NCBI GenBank assembly: GCA_965247255.1
Contig: CBDFGS010000002.1
Coordinates: forward strand, 1-51,919
Origin: CBDFGS01 sp965247255
Lineage (GTDB): Bacteria > Chloroflexota > Dehalococcoidia > Lucifugimonadales > CAUZJF01
Length of the DNA stretch: 51,919 nucleotides
Direction: 5' to 3'
Part shown: one piece after another, positions 40,693-47,895 of the stretch
Numbering within the stretch: the first letter of the stretch is position 1
Layout of the letters: each line of letters begins with the position of its first letter
Made by a program: the position numbers and the translations under genes
Notes under the pieces: model-generated
Seen by the model: only the letters and a program-made list of their open reading frames with translations
Told to the model about the DNA's origin: nothing
Database searches by the model: none

Positions 40693-41147
40693 CGAGATTC
40701 AGAAACCCGAAAGATTGCCTGGCGAAGTACCGCCCCTCGATTGTTGCGGTGGTCCTGGTTTCTGTCCTGGCGGCCCTCGCTTGCGGCGCAGACTCTGAGG
40801 CACAGCCGCCCGAATCTGCCTCTCAGTCGACAAAGCGGAGTGCTGACCTCAATCACCCACCGGCTGGAGGCGTCGTTGAGGTCGTGAACCAGGACGCCGG
40901 AGGCAGCGGCAAATATAATTTCGTTCCATCAGATTTCAAATTCAAGCGTGGTGAGGCCGTAACCTTCACCATGACGGCTGAGGCCGAGTTTCATACGTTC
41001 ACAGTCGATGAGCTAGGCATAGATGAGTCCGTCGATGCCGGAGACTCCGTCACTTTTACTGACACCTTCGATCGGCCAGGTTCCTACAAGCTCATCTGCA
41101 TCCCTCATGAGGCCTTGGGCATGGTCGGTCGGATTGTCGTCGGGTAG
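40689..41147 (+). CDS. Cupredoxin lipoprotein (plastocyanin-like)
   Basis: A 152-residue exported copper protein. A hydrophobic segment ends in the lipobox L-A-C near residue 32, followed by a polar linker and a cupredoxin domain: Y-N-F-V-P-S-D-F-K-F-K-R-G-E, the first ligand in E-F-H-T-F-T-V and the plastocyanin-type C-x2-H-x4-M set in L-I-C-I-P-H-E-A-L-G-M. The different ligand spacing from the first cupredoxin (C-x4-H-x4-M) implies distinct redox properties. Last gene of the five-gene set; its start overlaps the receiver-like gene. Confidence 0.9.
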   Translation: MTRFRNPKDCLAKYRPSIVAVVLVSVLAALACGADSEAQPPESASQSTKRSADLNHPPAGGVVEVVNQDAGGSGKYNFVPSDFKFKRGEAVTFTMTAEAEFHTFTVDELGIDESVDAGDSVTFTDTFDRPGSYKLICIPHEALGMVGRIVVG

Positions 41148-41270
41148 TTTCCCCCAAAGCGCCGGAACTAGTGTGCCGCGGACGAAGGAGAAGCATGTTG
41201 ACGGGGGTAGTCCCACAATGCCGCCACCCTCAACCGGAGACGGACAAAGGCGACAACATCGAGACGGGTC

Positions 41271-41325
41271 CCGGGGTTTCAACGACGGTAAGCGGCGGTC
41301 GCTCCCGGCTTTGAAACCGCCCCGG
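41271..41325. repeat. Split palindrome (REP-like), copy c
   Basis: CCGGGGTTTCAA (41271-41282) and TTGAAACCGCCCCGG (41311-41325) resemble the arms of copies a and b but are separated by about 28 bp. It lies between the cupredoxin set and the aroF promoter. Confidence 0.5.
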
Positions 41326-41351
41326 TCGTGAGTTAGGACACTCGTAACACC

Positions 41352-41381
41352 TTGACAGCTCACCCGCTAGCTGTATATGCT
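41352..41381 (+). promoter_or_regulatory. aroF promoter
   Basis: A perfect -35 TTGACA (41352-41357) is followed by TATATG at 16-nt spacing (41374-41379) or TATGCT at 18-nt spacing (41376-41381). Either places the transcript start near 41386-41389, which is at or next to the ATG of the leader peptide, implying a leaderless first message. Confidence 0.7.
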
Positions 41382-41388
41382 CATATTG

Positions 41389-41484
41389 ATGAGTAGCCTG
41401 AGCTTCGGCCTGATCGCGTTCTATTTCGGCTTCTATTTTAGCTGGCCCCACGCTGCCGGCGGAGGTGAGGTGCGCGCGACCTAG
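41389..41484 (+). CDS. Aromatic-rich leader peptide of the aroF attenuator
   Basis: A 31-codon frame (35 codons if the in-frame ATG at 41377 is used) ending in TAG at 41482. Codons 11-19 (41419-41445) read Phe-Tyr-Phe-Gly-Phe-Tyr-Phe-Ser-Trp, and another Phe lies five codons before: 5 Phe, 2 Tyr and 1 Trp. This is the composition expected of a control peptide whose translation senses charged aromatic tRNAs, and it lies between the promoter and the DAHP synthase gene. Stalling on these codons would cover the protector strand at 41441-41446 and allow the antiterminator. Too short and too biased to be an ordinary protein. Not previously known to me. Confidence 0.8.
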   Translation: MSSLSFGLIAFYFGFYFSWPHAAGGGEVRAT

Positions 41485-41542
41485 GCCCAACCAAGCGACT
41501 CAGAGCACACCAGACCCCGACCGGCAGCGGTTGGGGTTTTTT
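41441..41542 (+). promoter_or_regulatory. Transcription attenuator of aroF
   Basis: Four segments can be read. (1) GCTGGC 41441-41446 pairs with GCCGGC 41455-41460 (one G-U): protector. (2) CGCTGCCGG 41451-41459 pairs perfectly with (3) CCGGCAGCG 41521-41529: antiterminator. (3-4) ACCCCGACC 41514-41522 pairs with GGTTGGGGT 41529-41537 (one G-U), followed by six T: terminator. Protector and antiterminator share strand 2; antiterminator and terminator share strand 3. This is the logic of trp-type attenuation. Confidence 0.78.
41514..41542 (+). terminator. Intrinsic terminator of the aroF leader
   Basis: A 9-bp stem with a GGCAGC loop and a run of six T (41537-41542), 77 bp before the aroF ATG. 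Confidence 0.88.
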
Positions 41543-41618
41543 GATGTCCAAAAACGGCGTGTGCTCCTATAGGCTCACCTCGGACGTTGACAACGGAAAG
41601 TGATGAGGAAGCAAGCAA

Positions 41619-42668
41619 ATGCAGAAGACCACCACCAGAGACACTCGGATTAGCGGGATGGAGACGCTTATCGCTCCCTCCGAGCTTATCGAGCAGCTAG
41701 CCATTTCGCCGGAGATCGAGCAGACCGTTCTGGACGGCAGGGACCAGGTCCAGCGGGTCATCGAGGGCGAGGACACCCGGTTCATGGTGATCGCAGGTCC
41801 GTGCTCCATTCACGACGAGAATGCCGCGACCGAGTACGCGGGCCGAATGCGGAGGCTCGCCGACGAGGTGGCCGACGATCTTCTTCTGGTCATGCGCGTC
41901 TATTTCGAGAAGCCGCGAACCACAGTCGGCTGGAAGGGGCTGATCAACGACCCCGGCCTGAACGACACCTTCGACATCGCGTCCGGACTGCGGCGCGCGC
42001 GTGCCCTGCTACTGAAAATCGGTGAGATAGGCGTGCCCGCCGGGACGGAGTTCCTCGATCCCATAGTCCCGCAGTACATTGGCGGCCTTGTCTCGTGGGC
42101 GGCGATCGGAGCGCGCACGACGGAAAGCCAGACCCACCGGCAGCTCGCAAGCGGTCTGAGTATGCCCGTGGGGTTCAAGAACTCGACGGACGGCAGCACC
42201 CAGGGCGCAGTCGACGCGATTGTTTCCGCGGGCTATCCACACGGTTTTCTCGGCATCGACCGGAACGGCCGCGCCTGCACCGTGCACACCACCGGCAATC
42301 CTTATAGCCACCTGGTCCTGCGAGGTGGCCGAGGCGGTCCCAACTACGGCGCCGATGCGGTGGCGGACGCCGGCCGTCAGCTTGCCGCAGCAGGCCTCCG
42401 ACCGCAGCTGCTGGTCGATTGCAGCCACGGCAACTCCAGCAAAGACCACCGGAGAGAGTCAGTTGCATTCCGGGACGTCGTGGAGCAGCGTGCCGCCGGG
42501 AACTCTGACATTATCGGTTGCATGCTCGAGAGCAATCTCTTCTCCGGAAACCAGCCCCACAACGGCGACGTATCGAAGCTGAAGTACGGCGTCTCGATCA
42601 CCGACGCGTGTATCGGCTGGGACGAGACCGAGGACCTTGTGCGGTGGGCTCAAGGTAGATTGTCCTGA
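41619..42668 (+). CDS. aroF: 3-Deoxy-7-phosphoheptulonate (DAHP) synthase, class I
   Basis: A 349-residue enzyme that condenses phosphoenolpyruvate and erythrose 4-phosphate, the first step of the shikimate pathway. Metal-site residues match the AroF/AroG/AroH type: C62 in A-G-P-C-S-I-H, H in D-C-S-H-G-N-S, E in L-E-S-N-L-F and D in S-I-T-D-A-C-I-G-W; G-F-K-N-S-T-D-G is also present. The N-terminal extension used for feedback regulation by Phe or Tyr is present. GAGGAAG precedes the ATG. Expression is probably set by the upstream attenuator. Whether it is the Phe-, Tyr- or Trp-type enzyme cannot be told. Its last 35 codons are repeated twice downstream. Confidence 0.96.
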   Translation: MQKTTTRDTRISGMETLIAPSELIEQLAISPEIEQTVLDGRDQVQRVIEGEDTRFMVIAGPCSIHDENAATEYAGRMRRLADEVADDLLLVMRVYFEKPRTTVGWKGLINDPGLNDTFDIASGLRRARALLLKIGEIGVPAGTEFLDPIVPQYIGGLVSWAAIGARTTESQTHRQLASGLSMPVGFKNSTDGSTQGAVDAIVSAGYPHGFLGIDRNGRACTVHTTGNPYSHLVLRGGRGGPNYGADAVADAGRQLAAAGLRPQLLVDCSHGNSSKDHRRESVAFRDVVEQRAAGNSDIIGCMLESNLFSGNQPHNGDVSKLKYGVSITDACIGWDETEDLVRWAQGRLS

Positions 42669-43089
42669 TTCGACGGATCGCGCAGGCCCCGCCTCAGACC
42701 CTTCGCCCGAAGCGGACTCAGGGTGACAGGTGGTTGTTGGCGACGTATCGAAGCTGAAGTACGGCGTCTCGATCACCGACGCGTGCATAGGCTGGGACGA
42801 GACCGAAGACCTCGTGCGGTGGGCTCAAGGTAAATTATCCTGATTCGACGGATCGCGCTGGCCCCGCCCCAGACCTTTCGCACGAAGCGGACTCAGGGTG
42901 ACAGGTGGTTGTTGGCGACGTACCGAAGCTGAAGTACGGCGTCTCGATCACCGACGCGTGCATAGGCTGGGACGAGACCGAAGAGCTCGTTCGGTGGGCT
43001 CAAGGTAAATTATCCTGATTCGACGGATCGCGCAGGCCCCGCCCCAGACCCTTCGCCCGAGGCGGACTCAGGGTGGCAGGTGGTTGGTG
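42564..43089 (+). repeat. 175-bp tandem repeat, three copies, containing the aroF 3' end
   Basis: Units start at 42564 (inside aroF), 42739 and 42914. Each carries the last 34-35 codons of aroF with its stop plus about 70 bp of downstream DNA (the GACTCAGGGTGACAGG element). The unit with the real gene differs from copy 2 in six codons, five of them synonymous. Confidence 0.92.
42739..43018 (+). pseudogene. Two duplicated C-terminal ends of aroF
   Basis: Frames 42730-42843 and 42905-43018 each encode V-V-V-G-D-V followed by the aroF tail (S-I-T-D-A-C-I-G-W-D-E-T-E) and end at the same stop as the gene. They carry the metal-ligand Asp but no catalytic core, so they cannot be enzymes. Copy 3 has S-to-P and D-to-E changes. 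They are best seen as fossils of the gene end. Confidence 0.8.
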
Positions 43090-43193
43090 GCGGGTCTCAG
43101 GTGACGGGGGTGGGTAGCGGGTCTCAGGGTGGCGCCGGGGGTGGCGCCTCACGCGCGGCGGCAACGACGAGGGCAGTCCCGCACGATCGCTGC

Positions 43194-43199
43194 GCTATA
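43194..43199 (+). promoter_or_regulatory. Possible -10 element of the GYD gene
   Basis: TATAAT lies 62 nt before the ATG at 43262; the -35 region 17 nt upstream is poor (GGCAGT). Confidence 0.35.
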
Positions 43200-43261
43200 A
43201 TGTCGGCGCTGACCCACACAGCCGAAGAGGCAGCTTCCCAGGCTGACCAGGGGGTGATTCG

Positions 43262-43612
43262 ATGGCGACGTATATTCAGCTCATGACTCTCACGGAGAAT
43301 GGACGCGAGAAGACACTGCGGGACCCAACCAGTGTACGGCGCGCCCAGGACCTGATAGCGGTGTCGGGGGTGCAGGAGCTAGGGCTCTACGGCGTACTGG
43401 GCGACTACGATTTCGTAAACATCGTGGAGGCCGACGACAACGAAACGGTGGCCCAGTTCTCGCTCGAGCTTGGAGTTCGCGCTGGCGTGCACATAATGAC
43501 CTTACCCGCAATCCCAATTGGCCGGCTGGAGCCCAGGGACCGAGACCCGTCGTCCGAGGAGGAGTCCACCGTTAGCCTCCCAGAGCCGTTCCGGACCCAG
43601 GAAGAGCCGTAA
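43262..43612 (+). CDS. GYD domain-containing protein
   Basis: A 116-residue GYD-family protein: Y-I-Q-L-M-T-L-T-E-N-G at the start, then L-G-L-Y-G-V-L-G-D-Y-D-F-V-N-I-V-E-A, the clear G-x-Y-D core, followed by a 25-residue acidic tail rich in Glu and Pro. Function unknown; ferredoxin-like fold. GGGGGTGAT precedes the ATG. It resembles the protein at 19392-19712 in fold but is diverged in sequence. Confidence 0.87.
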   Translation: MATYIQLMTLTENGREKTLRDPTSVRRAQDLIAVSGVQELGLYGVLGDYDFVNIVEADDNETVAQFSLELGVRAGVHIMTLPAIPIGRLEPRDRDPSSEEESTVSLPEPFRTQEEP

Positions 43613-43662
43613 GGCGCAGGGGCGCTCGCGCCGGCGGCTGGACTGGCTGGCTCCGGACGACC

Positions 43663-44706
43663 CTAGTTCGCGTTTAGCGTCGGGACGCGGAACGGTGGGA
43701 TGATCTCTGTATCGTCCAGCGGGTATGCCTCTTTCTTGTACACCTGGATGCGGTAGTGCTCGTAGTCTGGGACGTACATATGGCCCTCGGCGTCCACCCT
43801 CACGGAACGTGGGCGCGCGAACGACTTCTCCTGCTCGAGTCGGGCGTAGTCACGCATACGGCGCAGACGACCGCTGCCTTCCAGGAATCGCGCCAGCGTT
43901 GACTTCGAAAGGGTCGCGTCCCCGGTGAACTGCTGGACGTAGCGTCCCTCATGCGTGAATAGCTGCACCCTGTTGTTGCCCCAGTCGACGACGTATATGT
44001 CGCCGTCTTTATCCACGGCGACCCCGGCCGGCCTGTAGAACTCCCCGTCCCCCCGGCCGGTCCGGCCGAACTGAAAGATGAACTCGCCATCCGCGGTGAA
44101 CTTCTGCACCCGATCGTTGCGCCAGTCCGCCACGTAAACGTCGCCGAGCTCGTCGACCGTGATCCCCCACGGCGTGTTGAACTCACCCTCACCCTTGCCA
44201 AAGCGCCCCCAGCTCATCAGGGACCTGCCCGTTTTCGTGAACTTCTGGATGCGGTGGTTCATGCTGTCGACGACGTACATGTCGTCGTCCCGGTCGAAGG
44301 CGATACCGCACGGCCCGTCGAACTGGCCTTCCGAGTCGCCGTGCTCACCCCACTTTCCCAGGTACTCGCCCTCTCTGGTAAACATCGAGATGCGCTGCGC
44401 CGCCGAGTCCGAGGTGTAAAGGTTCTCGTCACTATCCATTATGATCTGGCACGGCCAATTGAACGTCGCGTCGGCCACCGGGAAATCTTCCGTGCGCCAG
44501 CCGAAGCTGCCCAGGTCCTCGTCTTCCAGGTTGGTTATCGAGATCGGGCCCGAAAACCCTTTGCCGTAGTTACTGCCCTTGCCGAACGAAAAAAGCGTCC
44601 CGTCCCTCGCGATAGCGATATCGGACGGAAACATGACTCTCCTGAACTCGCCGATCGTCGTCAAGTACGGAAAGCCCGCTCTGAGCAGCGCGTATGGCCT
44701 GGTCAT
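43663..44706 (-). CDS. NHL-repeat beta-propeller protein
   Basis: A 347-residue protein with at least five NHL blades, each with the pattern F-x-x-P-x-G-(I/V)-(A/T)-V-D-x-x-G-D-(I/V)-Y-V-(A/V)-D-W-x-N-x-R-V-Q-(K/L)-F-T. The propeller is likely complete; no signal peptide is seen, so it is probably cytoplasmic, unlike the NHL lipoproteins. GGAGGGGGAAAGATC precedes the ATG. Upstream, a TATAAT -10 element is flanked by a perfect 10-bp inverted repeat, suggesting tight control. Relative: 3370-4233. Enzyme activity cannot be assigned. Confidence 0.87.
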   Translation of the reverse strand: MTRPYALLRAGFPYLTTIGEFRRVMFPSDIAIARDGTLFSFGKGSNYGKGFSGPISITNLEDEDLGSFGWRTEDFPVADATFNWPCQIIMDSDENLYTSDSAAQRISMFTREGEYLGKWGEHGDSEGQFDGPCGIAFDRDDDMYVVDSMNHRIQKFTKTGRSLMSWGRFGKGEGEFNTPWGITVDELGDVYVADWRNDRVQKFTADGEFIFQFGRTGRGDGEFYRPAGVAVDKDGDIYVVDWGNNRVQLFTHEGRYVQQFTGDATLSKSTLARFLEGSGRLRRMRDYARLEQEKSFARPRSVRVDAEGHMYVPDYEHYRIQVYKKEAYPLDDTEIIPPFRVPTLNAN

Positions 44707-44739
44707 GATCTTTCCCCCTCCGAGGGTCTCTGATTAGTG

Positions 44740-44779
44740 TTTGAGGCGGTCATGCGCATTATATACTTCCCGCCTCAAA
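44740..44779 (-). promoter_or_regulatory. Promoter -10 flanked by a palindromic operator
   Basis: TTTGAGGCGG (44740-44749) and CCGCCTCAAA (44770-44779) are perfect inverted repeats; between them, on the minus strand, lies TATAAT (44763-44758), the probable -10 of the NHL gene. Either an operator pair for a repressor or a stem that forms in the mRNA. Confidence 0.55.
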
Positions 44780-44802
44780 GTCGGCGGAGATTTTAATCAA
44801 GC

Positions 44803-44813
44803 TGACATTGTCA
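44803..44813. promoter_or_regulatory. Palindromic site TGACA-T-TGTCA
   Basis: A perfect 5-bp inverted repeat with one central base, located between the NHL promoter and the rightward promoter at 44834. Possible binding site for a dimeric regulator of either. Confidence 0.35.
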
Positions 44814-44833
44814 AACTATACTTGGTGGAGGGG

Positions 44834-44862
44834 TTGACACGTTCCACATCATGTAGTAGAGT
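44834..44862 (+). promoter_or_regulatory. Predicted rightward promoter without a downstream gene
   Basis: TTGACA (44834-44839), a 17-nt spacer and TAGAGT (44857-44862). The start would be near 44869. No protein gene on the plus strand follows for several kilobases, so an RNA product is the obvious guess. Confidence 0.45.
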
Positions 44863-44868
44863 AGACGC

Positions 44869-44980
44869 GCCAGTGCGAAAATGATGCTAGCATAGCCATC
44901 CTAGCATGAGCCCATCCGCTGGCGTCCTCCTTGAGCTGGCCCCTGGTGATGCTGAGCACCGGGGGCCACCCTTTTCTTGA
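44869..44980 (+). ncRNA. Candidate small RNA
   Basis: Between the promoter above and a terminator-like hairpin (GGCCCCTGGTG at 44938-44948 pairing with CACCGGGGGCC at 44957-44967, then ACCCTTTTCTT) lies about 110 nt. A second hairpin, TGCTAG/CTAGCA (44885-44890 and 44901-44906), lies in the 5' half. No known RNA family is recognised, and it does not match SRP, 6S, tmRNA or RNase P landmarks. Confidence 0.35.
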
Positions 44981-45444
44981 CCACCACGCGTGGCAGGCCG
45001 GAGCCGCGGCCCAGGTGTGTGACCCCGTTGTAATAGGTCCAGAACGAGCAGTGGCGTGGGAAGTCAGACCTCCATCCTAACCTTCCACGCGACGAGCGGG
45101 GGAAGGGACAAGAGGGCTGCGGGGTGGGAGAACGGCCAGCCACACCCGCGATTCCGACCGTCGACTAAGGACCGGTTGGAGTGGCGAACCGCGGCCAATT
45201 GGCTGAGAGGCATTGCTCGATTGCGCTTGGAGCCATCTCAGCAGGCGGACACGCGGGTCCGCCCCTACGTACGCCAACCGGGCAATTCGCCTGCTGTGGC
45301 CTCGCTGGCAGCGGCTGAGGAGGCAAGTTCTCGGCCAGGCCCAGCGGCCTGAGACTGGAACACGACACCCCCGAGTGTATGTGACGCAGTCCTGGCGTCG
45401 CTGGCGCCGTTCAGCGGCGGTGTAATCTCGGGGCCGGCCGGCAG
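44981..45444. other. Intergenic interval
   Basis: About 460 bp with no supportable gene. It includes the degenerate REP-like palindrome at 45244-45268. Short frames on both strands lack protein-like composition. Confidence 0.4.
45244..45268. repeat. Degenerate palindrome (REP-like), copy d
   Basis: GGCGGAC (45244-45250) and GTCCGCC (45257-45263) followed by CCTAC, the same tail as copies a and b. Confidence 0.45.
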
Positions 45445-46206
45445 CTACAGCTTGCCCTCACTCTCCCACCGATCGAAGAGCTCTTGCCGGTACGCGTCTT
45501 GTCGCTGCTTGTCCGCTTTTGCGCGCTCAGCGAGGTAGACCAGGCCAAGAGCCCGCCGAGGCTTCTCACTGTGGTTTGGGTCTGCCCTGTGGACGATCAT
45601 GCAGTGGTGGAGGGCCACGTCGCCCGGCTCGGCGCGTACGATCGTCTCGGCGGCTTCGTCGGCATCCCCGTAATCTGTGATCCCCAATGAGAAGCCGAGC
45701 ACGTTCGACTTTTGGTGTGGCCTCATGCCACGCCGGTGGGAACCACGGACGTAGCGAATGCATCCGTTCTCTTCGTCCACGTGGTCCAGGGCCAACCAGT
45801 AGGTCAATGCCTCGTTGGGCTCCAGCATGAAGTAGAAGCCGTCCTGGTGTGGGGGCGTCTCTTTGCCGTCGCCGGGGTTCTTGTTGAACCACTGCATGTT
45901 CTTGGCGATTACCCCATCCTCCAAGAGCGCCTCGGCCAGTTTCACGAATCGATCGTCCTGATACAGCTTCCTGAAGTAGTCATCGTAGTCGGACATGTTG
46001 TTTAGCCGCTTGATGGTCTCCGGGCGGCTTTTGTCCTCATAAAAGGCCTCGTCGTCGGATAGGCCGGGCAATACGTCGGCTACGTAGCGGTCGATATTAC
46101 TCGCTACCTCTTGCGCTTCCTTCGGGTCCATGAAGCCCCGCAGGATCAGGTACCCGTCGCTGTCCCAGTCTTGCTTAAGCTGCGTAATGTTCTGCTGCCA
46201 GTCCAT
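45445..46206 (-). CDS. Phytanoyl-CoA dioxygenase family protein
   Basis: A 253-residue Fe(II)/2-oxoglutarate-dependent oxygenase. The facial triad is visible as H120-x-D122 in P-P-H-Q-D-G-F and H206 in C-M-I-V-H-R-A-D-P-N, with the co-substrate-binding Arg near 217-218 (P-R-R-A-L). W-L-A-L-D-H-V-D-E-E-N-G and V-R-G-S-H are family landmarks. AGAGGGGACCT lies before the ATG. The substrate is unknown; such enzymes hydroxylate lipids, secondary metabolites or organophosphonates. It stands alone. Confidence 0.92.
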   Translation of the reverse strand: MDWQQNITQLKQDWDSDGYLILRGFMDPKEAQEVASNIDRYVADVLPGLSDDEAFYEDKSRPETIKRLNNMSDYDDYFRKLYQDDRFVKLAEALLEDGVIAKNMQWFNKNPGDGKETPPHQDGFYFMLEPNEALTYWLALDHVDEENGCIRYVRGSHRRGMRPHQKSNVLGFSLGITDYGDADEAAETIVRAEPGDVALHHCMIVHRADPNHSEKPRRALGLVYLAERAKADKQRQDAYRQELFDRWESEGKL

Positions 46207-46582
46207 AGGTCCCCTCTCTTTCGCGAGCTGCTTGAGCGTGGCTCAGACGCCGTTCGTGGTCCGTGGTTTCACGCACAAGACTACAATTGGAGTTGGGCCG
46301 ATCGGGAGCCAGAACCCCGCGGTATAGATATCATGCAGGCGCCCCACGGCCAAGGCGGTGCCGGCCAGGGCCGATACTACTCAAACTAGGAGCGCGTGGT
46401 CAAGCTGCTTCTTGCGGAGGCGAATCCAGACCGCGCGCGGCGGCCAACTCCCGGGTCGCAGCAGCCAGCACATCTCCACGCCGTACCGCGTCGCACGCAA
46501 GTTGAGCGACGCCACCCCAACGACGGCCAGTAGAGCGCGGATGCGGGCGCTTAAGCCTGCGACGGGGTAGATTCGGTGGCGC
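46207..46582. other. Gene-free interval
   Basis: About 375 bp between the PhyH and SGNH genes. I see no gene, RNA or repeat that I can support. Confidence 0.4.
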
Positions 46583-47773
46583 TCAATTCCCCACGCCCGA
46601 TTGGTAGGTCACCGGCTTTGGTTCCAGCCAGTTTGCGACCTGGTCCACCATAGCCCAGGCCGTGAAGGCATTGCCGAGCGGCGTGTGGTGGCCGATGTAG
46701 TACCTCTTCAGGAACGTGTCGAGACCGAGCCTCGACTGCTCGAACTCGGTCCTGAAGGCCCGGCACATGTCGACCACCGGATGGGGGCGAAGCTTCAGCC
46801 AGTCGACGAACCCCTGATCGAAGCGCTCACCTCCATCGAGCACCGAGCGGATACTAGCCTGGCGGTACGACAGGACCAAGAGCAGTCCGATGCCGTTGTC
46901 AGCGCAGAAGCGCTCGACCAGCTCCACGACGCGCTGAGTCGAGAACAGGGCCGCCTCAGCGAACACGGCCATCACAGCAGCTTCGATATTCTCAGCGTCG
47001 CCGGTCGGCACCGTGATGCCGAAGCCCTCAGCCGCCTTTTCCAGGTAGGCGAGCGACCCTTTGCCCTCGGTCTCCTTCGCCATCGCAAGGTACACCCACG
47101 GGTCCTCGCCGAACTCGGCGCACACGAAGTCGAGGTCGCGGAGCTTGTTCAGGTCGTCGGCGGTGGCGATCGGGTTGTCTCGCTCGGCGCAGGTATTGGC
47201 GCGGACATCTATCCGTAGATGCGGCCTTGTCGGGAGGAAGAGAACACCGGGCCAGGGACGGACGAGACCCGCAGCGAATACGTTCAGCCCTCGCCAGACC
47301 AGGTTCCGGTAGTGATCGTCGTCGAAGATGTTCAGGACTATGTAGTCCGCGCGCTCCCCCGCGTCGCGTACCTTGCGCATCCGTCGATAAGCCTGGTAGA
47401 CGCTGTACGCGCCGACGCCGTAGTTGCGAATCGGCTCTTGCAGGTTTGCGGCCAGATACTCCTGCCAGGTCTCCCCATCGTTGACCTGGTCGCCGTGGGT
47501 GAAGCTGTCACCGTAGGTGTGAATTCTGCTCGGAGCGTCCGCGCAGTTTACGAGCTTCCGCGCCCCGTCTTCTTCGTAGTCGTATACGGTGTTCGTTCCG
47601 TTGACACCGGTCCCGCTTCGCACTGACGGGGCGTGTATAAAGCCGAGCTCAGGTTCGTACACCCAACCCCTGTTCGGATGCACGCCATCGGGACCTGTCG
47701 CTGCAACCAGGCGTTGGAGATCTTCGCCTTCCGGCAGGTGGGTTTCCAGGTACGAGCGAATCTCCGCGTCCAT
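46583..47773 (-). CDS. SGNH/GDSL hydrolase-like protein
   Basis: A 396-residue protein with SGNH-fold blocks: S90 in T-Y-G-D-S-F-T-H-G (block I), the glycine in N-Y-G-V-G-A-Y-S-V-Y-Q (about 118-126, block II), N148 in I-V-L-N-I-F-D-D-D (block III) and a late His in Y-Y-I-G-H-H-T-P-L-G-N (block V). It would be an esterase or acyl-transferring enzyme; an insertion of about 150 residues between blocks III and V is larger than in simple lipases. No signal peptide. CGGAGGTACACCGCAG lies before the ATG. Confidence 0.78.
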   Translation of the reverse strand: MDAEIRSYLETHLPEGEDLQRLVAATGPDGVHPNRGWVYEPELGFIHAPSVRSGTGVNGTNTVYDYEEDGARKLVNCADAPSRIHTYGDSFTHGDQVNDGETWQEYLAANLQEPIRNYGVGAYSVYQAYRRMRKVRDAGERADYIVLNIFDDDHYRNLVWRGLNVFAAGLVRPWPGVLFLPTRPHLRIDVRANTCAERDNPIATADDLNKLRDLDFVCAEFGEDPWVYLAMAKETEGKGSLAYLEKAAEGFGITVPTGDAENIEAAVMAVFAEAALFSTQRVVELVERFCADNGIGLLLVLSYRQASIRSVLDGGERFDQGFVDWLKLRPHPVVDMCRAFRTEFEQSRLGLDTFLKRYYIGHHTPLGNAFTAWAMVDQVANWLEPKPVTYQSGVGN

Positions 47774-47895
47774 CTGCGGTGTACCTCCGGTTCAGTGAAT
47801 CAGCGACTGCGGCGCCGCATAGACCCGTAATCTCGCTACGGTGCAGCCGAGGCTCATACGGACGCCCGACGATTGCTGCAAACAAACGCGCACCC

